Assembly: GCA_949130495.1 (NCBI GenBank)
Contig: OX422222.1
Coordinates: forward strand, 274,526,109-274,590,108
Reading direction: 5' to 3'
Length of the DNA stretch: 64,000 bases
Origin: Sambucus nigra
Lineage: Eukaryota > Streptophyta > Magnoliopsida > Dipsacales > Adoxaceae
Of this stretch, positions 58,701-64,000 are shown in pieces. How positions within the stretch are numbered: the first letter of the stretch is position 1; every line of letters starts with the position of its first letter. The notes beneath the pieces were generated by a model. The model worked only from the letters and a program-made list of their open reading frames with translations. It was not told the DNA's origin and ran no database searches. Position numbers and translations under genes: made by a program.

Positions 58701-60837
58701 CTCTCTCTAAGATCCTCCTTCCCTGCGATGAACTCTCTTTCCTCAACGATGGGATGACGTGCCACCACTCCCCGAGCCATTCCCTTCCTCAGACGAGGCA
58801 GACGACACCAAATAATAAGGAATTGGAATCGTATCCTAAATGTGGGAAGTCGCCGAAGATATCCAAACCCTAATATCCCTCATCCAAGTGGTGGAGACTC
58901 GGATATGCTGCAAAAGAAATCAGAAAATAGCATATCAGTCGGTCAGAGGAAAAGAAAGAAATCAAGAAATGAAAACGATAAAGAGATGAAAAGTATACCT
59001 CAGGTCGAAGGACCTCCTCTATAAAGCCCAACTCCTCTGGATCCATCGCATTAGGATGGTGAAGCATACGCACCTACCCTCCATTTGCCCACCGAATGTT
59101 GTAAGTAGGAGTGGCCCGCCATATAAAAGGAGCCTCCAAAGTCGTCGTCGTCGGTTATGTCGATGCACCGCCTATGATGTGGGAGGATCCCACCGGCCGA
59201 CTGAAGTCCCCGCAGGGAAGAGGCATCACGTCATATATGCTGGGAGGAAATCTCGACATAAAGTCCATATAATCATTCATCACCCTTGTGTCGGTATATG
59301 ATGAGTAAGGATCATCCATCATCGTCGCTACCCGTTCATCATCCGACATCTCCCGCACTCGCCTCATATACACTGAGGGCTTTGTCAGTGGCACCATGAA
59401 CTCATCCTCCATAATTTGTCAAACTACTCTCTCCCCGAGGTACCAAGAGTGGCCCAACTCATGCGCTAGCAAACAACGCATCTACGCATGTCCCCCAATC
59501 AAACCCATATGTTGGATAGCCGCCCCCCAAGGATATAACGTCACGTGTAAATTCCCTAGAAAGAACAAAAGATCAATATATAGAAAATATCATCAAATTA
59601 AATACAATCACAAAAGAATAAAAGAAAAAAAATAGAAGGACTAACCAGCTCACTCGTTAGGCCATTCCAGACTTGACGCACCGCTTCTAGAGAAAGAGAC
59701 TTCTTCGACTGTCGGTTGGACTTTTGCCACTGGTACATCTGGTAGAATTCCCCAATAGAATTGTCCTTTAAAGCCATGAATTGGGTGTTAATCTCAATAA
59801 CCTCATAGAACCACGTTTGCAAAGGGAAAAAGGCCAGCAATTAAGAAATCAAGAATAAAATGCATGAAGGAAAAATGTGAATGCATAAATGAAATTGTTA
59901 TAAATAAAGAATACCTCAAGATATGTGGACCTAGTAAATTTTTTTTGGCAGCACTGGCGGAACGTATCAAGAGAATAATAAAGGTTTTCCAAGGTTAGGC
60001 TCCCCTAGTCATAAAGAAGGATGTTCGAAAACACCCACAAGAATGGCAAAAACCATAAATGGATGACGTCGCCACTCGTCGCCACCAAGAAACCCCCAAC
60101 ACCAGTAGAATAAACAAGCGATCCATCTATCTCACCTTCCACCCATCGTTCTCTTTAATCCTCCTCCTCAGTAATAACTCCCCGAAAAGGGACAAACGAA
60201 GAGGGTCCCTGAGACCACCGTCTCCACATAACCCAATACAACTATCAGCGCCTCTAGCATCACCCTCAAAGTCCAATCCACCTCAATCTTCACACCCTCG
60301 CAATCCATCCTAGCAGCTGTTGCACATCTATGGGAGTCTCCGTCATCTCCCCAAAGACAAAATAAAAGGTGTGGGTGCTGTCCCAACACTTCTCCCCCAC
60401 AGCGCAGAGAAAAGCTGTAGAACAAGCTGTCTCATCTAATGCAGATGCCAATCTCCCAACACTGGTTGATGACACCATCCAATGCACCATAAACGGAAGG
60501 TGCGCCTAAATATCCTTAAGCCCCATCATCCCTCAAGCACACATAGTCAACATAGAAATAACAGACTGTCAAAAATAAAAAGAGAAAACCATTGTCAAAA
60601 TTCAATAAATAAGGAAATATTATTAAAAAAAATAAGAGAATACCAAAGATCATCAATACTTACATAACCACAAGGTTTTACCACCCAAGAAGAGACATGA
60701 TGCGAAGAATCACATAATAGAGTCTGATCATCCGCCACTGGCTCGAATGAGTCAAAAGAGTTTTCGTTGCCCAAAGTAATGAGCACCCTAGCCCTCTATT
60801 CAAAGCATGCCCAATCGTCAGCATCGATCCATGCCAT
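58700..60837 (-). pseudogene. Antisense gene 2 of element B: multi-exon plant-mobile-domain (PMD) gene, degraded
   Basis: Exon 1 60837-60664 (MAWIDADDWACFE..., one TAG) ends in TAT/GTAAGT. Exon 2 60565-59915 starts in phase and contains 'CWDSTHTFYFVFGEMTETPIDVQQLLG', the central PMD signature W....HTF...GEMt.t..DV..LLG, plus 'LENLYYSLDTFRQCC'. Exon 3 59816-59646 ('WFYEVIEINTQF', 'QVWNGLTSEL') ends CTG/GTTAGT. Exon 4 59555-58999 follows TTCTTTCTAG and contains 'DDPYSSYTDTRVMNDYM'. Exon 5 from 58907 follows TTTTGCAG. Several stops and a frameshift near 60300 make it a pseudogene. PMD proteins (MAIN/MAIL family) act in plant nuclei; PMD genes captured by gypsy elements are known. Confidence 0.7.
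60566..60663 (-). other. Intron 1 of the antisense PMD gene
   Basis: 98 bp, starts GTAAGTATTG and ends TTTTTATTTTTGACAG; the frame is phase 0 on both sides. Intron 3 (59645-59556, GTTAGT...TTTCTAG, 90 bp) and intron 4 (58998-58908, GTATAC...TTTTGCAG, 91 bp) are similar. The acceptor of intron 2 (59914-59817) reads GCAA where CAG is expected. Confidence 0.65.
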
Positions 60838-60954
60838 GTGTTTTACGTTACTTGAGAACTCAACCATCTTTTGACTTGGTAATGTTAGAACAATTTTCAT
60901 AATGTAATTACAGAAGAAGGCAAGTCAGAAAGCTGTGAAAATGAGGAGAACCCG

Positions 60955-60968
60955 TCCCTTTTTATAGG
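60955..60968 (-). promoter_or_regulatory. TATA box of the antisense PMD gene
   Basis: Minus strand CCTATAAAAAGGG, about 120 bp upstream of the ATG at 60837. Good consensus and spacing. Confidence 0.65.
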
Positions 60969-60969
60969 A

Positions 60970-61462
60970 GGCCTAGGGGCATGCTGATTGACATCTTCTT
61001 TCCACCTACTGATTGTCACAATCCCTCCACCTGCTCGAGGTACTCCAAAATACCATGCCACTATCATTTGGCACCCTCCCAGGCATGCCGGTCGGCACCC
61101 TCTTTAAAATTCTTTACAACAACTCCTAGAAAATACCAAAAAATCCTAAAAAAATCCCCAAAAAATTCCCAAGCTCCCATATGGTTCTTAGAACCTTTTT
61201 CACCAAGGAAAAACATATTTACCACACTCGTTTTAATGGAAGAACTCTTATCTCCCTAGATGGATTACCAAAATTTATTTCATGTCTCCCTTGCAACGTC
61301 CCCAAAGGAAACCACTAAAACAAAGAAATTCCCCAGCTAAGAAAAACCTCGGATCATTCCCTCTTCCCCAACGAAACCTAAAATCAAATGCTCCCCCAAA
61401 TCCCCAGTGTAACTACAGGAGACATATCCCCAGTGGAGTCTCCAAATTTGCCCAAGAAAATT
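60970..61462. other. Spacer between the antisense gene and the tandem array
   Basis: Upstream region of the antisense PMD gene on the minus strand. Holds the words 'ggcatgccggtcggcacc' (about 61082-61099) and A-rich 'ccaaaaaatcctaaaaaaatcccc' (about 61135-61165). No gene is seen. Confidence 0.4.
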
Positions 61463-62100
61463 TAAGCCCTCAGAATTGGCTTTGACCCGCAGAATTGGTC
61501 ACCTCTATCTTAAGCCTGCAGAATTGTCTTTAACCCACAGAATTGGTCATCCCTACTTAAGCCCTCGAAATTGGACTCGACCAGCAAAATTGGTCGCTTC
61601 TACTAAAGCCCGTAGAATTGGCTTTAACCAACAAAATTTATCACCCATATATTAAGCGCACATAATTGGTCGCTCCTACTTATGACCTCAGAATTGGCTT
61701 AGACCCGCAGAACTGGTCACCCCTATCTTAATCCAATAGATTTGGCTTCGAATCATAGAATTGTTAGCCCATACTTAAGCCTTCAGAATTGGCTTCGACC
61801 CGCAGAATTGGTCACTTCTATTTAATCCCATAGAATTGGCTTCAACCCTCAGAATCGGCCATCTCTAACTTAAGCCCTCTGAATCGGCTTCGACCTGCAG
61901 AATCGATCGTTACATCTTAGGTCCTCAGAATTAACCTCGACCCATGGAATTGGTCGCTCCCTACCTTTAACCTCAATCATCAACCCTTTTTAGGTCCTCA
62001 GAATTGACCATCCCCAGCATCCCCTAAGGTCCTCATAATTGATCTCGACCCTGTGAACCGATCACCCTCGTCCCTTAGGTCTGCAAAATTGACTTATTTC
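61463..62100. repeat. About 11 x 48-bp tandem array before the 3' LTR
   Basis: Units of the type 'aagccctcagaattggctt' + 'cgacccgcagaattggtcac' + 'ccctatctt' repeat from 61463; each contains the half-unit 'cagaattgg' twice. Units become irregular after about 61965. A tandem array directly upstream of the 3' LTR parallels the 97-bp array of element A. Confidence 0.92.
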
Positions 62101-62166
62101 CAAAAACATCATGTGGTATCTATTCGACGGCTTTCTCTTATTCCAAACTCACCCACCGAGGGTCTA

Positions 62167-64000
62167 TGTAGGCACCATACTCTAGGACCCCCTAAATCTC
62201 TCCTTAGGTACTTATCACCTTTTCATTTCATTACAAATCCTAGGTCGCACTCCGAGTACTAATCTAGAGGCCACCGGGCACTCATGTACCTCATTGAACT
62301 CCCGTCAACTCTATCGCCAGAGCAAAATATCTTCAAATTATTGAAGGGCACAAAACCCCTTTACAATACTCTGACTCGTGCACAAAATGACATAACCATT
62401 TGGCTGAATGATCAGTTTCCCCTAAAAAATTGATCCGGAGGCCACCAGACTCTTTCGGGCTCCGTTTGATCGAAGTCAACTCTTTAGATCGAATGATACT
62501 GAATAAATCTCAAAATATTAATGAATACCCTTTCCAAAGTCCACCCCAAGCACAATTCTGACTTACGGTGCAGACAAATGATCCTTTTTACCCCTAGAGG
62601 TTACCAGGAACTTTCGGACCCTGGTTGATAAAGGTTAACTTTTTCGAACCGATCAAAACTCTTTGGATTATCAAAGTAAATATCCTAACCTTTCCAATGG
62701 TTCTTTTTTTGCATAATTCTAACTTACCATGCAGGCAAACGATCCGTTTCCATCCCTCGATCTCCCATCCAAAGGATCGACGTGTGATTCTGAGCCATAT
62801 TTGACCCAAAGTCAACTCCCGAACTTGAGAGTGGTTCAAAGGACTCTTGAAGGTCTTTAAAGTACCTTTGTAATGGTATAAACCATGCACAATTCAGATT
62901 AATGGATTAAATTCTACCATCATTTTTCCAGGAAAATCTGCGCGAGACTGCCAATTGGCAGGGCTAATACCATGCCTATCGATAGAATGTCTAGGGTCAC
63001 CTGCCGATAGGTAGGACTAGGGCTATGCCTATCGGTAACTCCCGACCCTATAAAAATATGGCATGACCTCACTACCAGGCACACCAACAGAAGAGATCCA
63101 TCAGCGTCAGTGATCTGAGTAACATTCTCTCAAAATCAATGAAGTTCCTCCATGTGAAGTTCCATTCAAACATTTATTCTCATCCTTTTCATATCAAATT
63201 TAGCAAAAATATCATTCTCTCTCATTCCACATTCATCTCACATTCAAGGGATCTCATCCAAGATTAGGGATGAAGCTTCAAAGAAGGTTAAAATCTGTCC
63301 CTTTATCTTTAAGTTCCTTGTTTTTGCATAAATCTCATTAGATTAGTAATCTAGTTCTTACTTTAGTCCATACACATTAATATCTACATTCTTATTAGTA
63401 TATTTCACATACTTTATTTTCCATATAAAAAAATAATCAAAAAGAGGGTTACAACCATAAATTCCGAACGGGATTATCCATCACACTTTATCAAAACTAA
63501 AAAACATTTTTTTACACACACATATATAATAAAATTCCGTTCATATCTATGGGATAAACCCCACCCCCATGCCACATCTGAACTACGTGGACTTTGATGC
63601 CTCTATAGGTGACGTAGGCGTTTCAGATTAAAACTCGAGACTCGAGTCTAATTTTCTAATTTTCCAATTTTCCTAAATCCCTCATATTCTTGTATTAATA
63701 TACACATTATGTCTATTACTGTTTCGTCCAGTACGTATTATCATTTCATAATAATGATCAATATCGTGATAAACGCATCAATCATATTTTATATATATAT
63801 TATTCTGGGTACATTCTTATGGATGACCTCACTCTACCTTTCCCATGGTATGAGTTAAACAATTACAATCTCCATCATATATACACGCACACACAATTCA
63901 TGGAGAAATAAAGGAAAATAACAACACAAGCCCATGAGAGACCGAAAGGGCGGTATGGGTGTCTAACACTTTCCCATTTCGTAACTTCGCCCCGAACCCT
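62167..64000 (+). repeat. 3' LTR of element B, cut by window end
   Basis: Begins TGTAGGCACC and aligns with 33206-34770. It contains about 250 bp (about 63667-63917) absent from the 5' LTR. The homologous part of the 5' LTR continues another 200 bp or so, so roughly that much lies beyond the window. Confidence 0.88.
62948..63058 (+). promoter_or_regulatory. LTR promoter: palindromes and TATA box
   Basis: Perfect palindrome CTGCCAATTGGCAG (62948-62961), then three CCTATCG(A/G)TAGG-type half or whole sites (62976-63036) and TATAAAAATA (63049-63058). The TATA box is intact here and decayed in the 5' LTR. Confidence 0.65.

Larger units (their letters stand above)
33206..64000 (+). mobile_element. 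Element B: Tat/Ogre-type Ty3/gypsy retrotransposon with nested insertions
   Basis: The 5' LTR with PBS is at 33206-35019. The 3' LTR starts near 62167 and runs past the window end. Between them on + lie gag, protease with G-patch-like segment, RT-RNase H, second RNase H and integrase; two antisense genes and a 48-bp tandem array follow. Removing the CACTA (9.6 kb) and the Copia-type element (4.6 kb) leaves an internal region of about 13 kb, so the original was about 17 kb, large as is usual for Tat/Ogre. LTRs differ by many substitutions and a 250-bp indel. Confidence 0.88.

Noticed and set aside
58550..58873. 107-codon + ORF, Ser/Leu-rich
   Set aside because: Driven by a (CT)n run in the spacer between the antisense genes.
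1..64000. tRNA, rRNA or an ordinary intact host gene
   Set aside because: No cloverleaf or rRNA sequence was recognised by eye, and every frame with known motifs belongs to a mobile element. A tRNAscan or Infernal run would be decisive.

Overview
This window is from the nuclear genome of a flowering plant and is almost entirely repeats. The evidence is Ty3/gypsy (Tat/Ogre-type) and Copia-type LTR retrotransposons, CACTA transposons, plant-type PBS sites, a plant-mobile-domain (PMD) gene relic and a 168-bp satellite. Nothing points to bacteria. I cannot name the species. I see no intact ordinary host gene, tRNA, rRNA or CRISPR array. The setting looks like heterochromatin, probably pericentromeric, but that is inference.

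Layout. 1-697: end of a gypsy-like LTR. 698-4090 and 10517-13036: one tandem satellite (unit about 168 bp), split by a minus-strand non-autonomous LTR element (4091-10516) with paired LTRs, a PBS, a PPT and only a broken gag-like frame. 13037-14328: AT-rich DNA ending in a CACTA terminus. About 14570-33205: decayed Tat element A, with gag, protease, RT, RNase H and integrase on +, then antisense coding remnants, then a 4 x 97-bp tandem array. A second minus-strand LTR element (21662-32139, ends TGTAACACCCC) is nested in its antisense region and itself holds a foldback element with a long (TA)n loop and a small intron-containing gene relic.

33206-64000: Tat/Ogre-like element B. It has a 5' LTR (33206-35000), a PBS, a leader, gag, protease with a G-patch-like segment, RT-RNase H, a second RNase H, a C-terminally truncated integrase, two antisense genes, an 11 x 48-bp tandem array, and a 3' LTR that runs off the window. 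B is split by a 9.6-kb CACTA element (35022-44613, TSD AAT) lying against its PBS, and by a minus-strand Copia-type non-autonomous element (47592-52176) in gag.

Most notable: (i) between integrase and the 3' array, B carries two genes on the opposite strand, each with its own TATA box. One is an uninterrupted 247-codon ORF. The other is a multi-exon PMD-type gene that keeps GT-AG introns, which is possible because introns in antisense orientation are not removed from the sense genomic RNA. (ii) Four unrelated LTR families each carry perfect inverted repeats just upstream of their TATA box. (iii) Both Tat elements carry tandem arrays directly in front of the same LTR family. All coding parts are decayed (stops, frameshifts, lost catalytic residues), so the window reads as a layered record of nested insertions.
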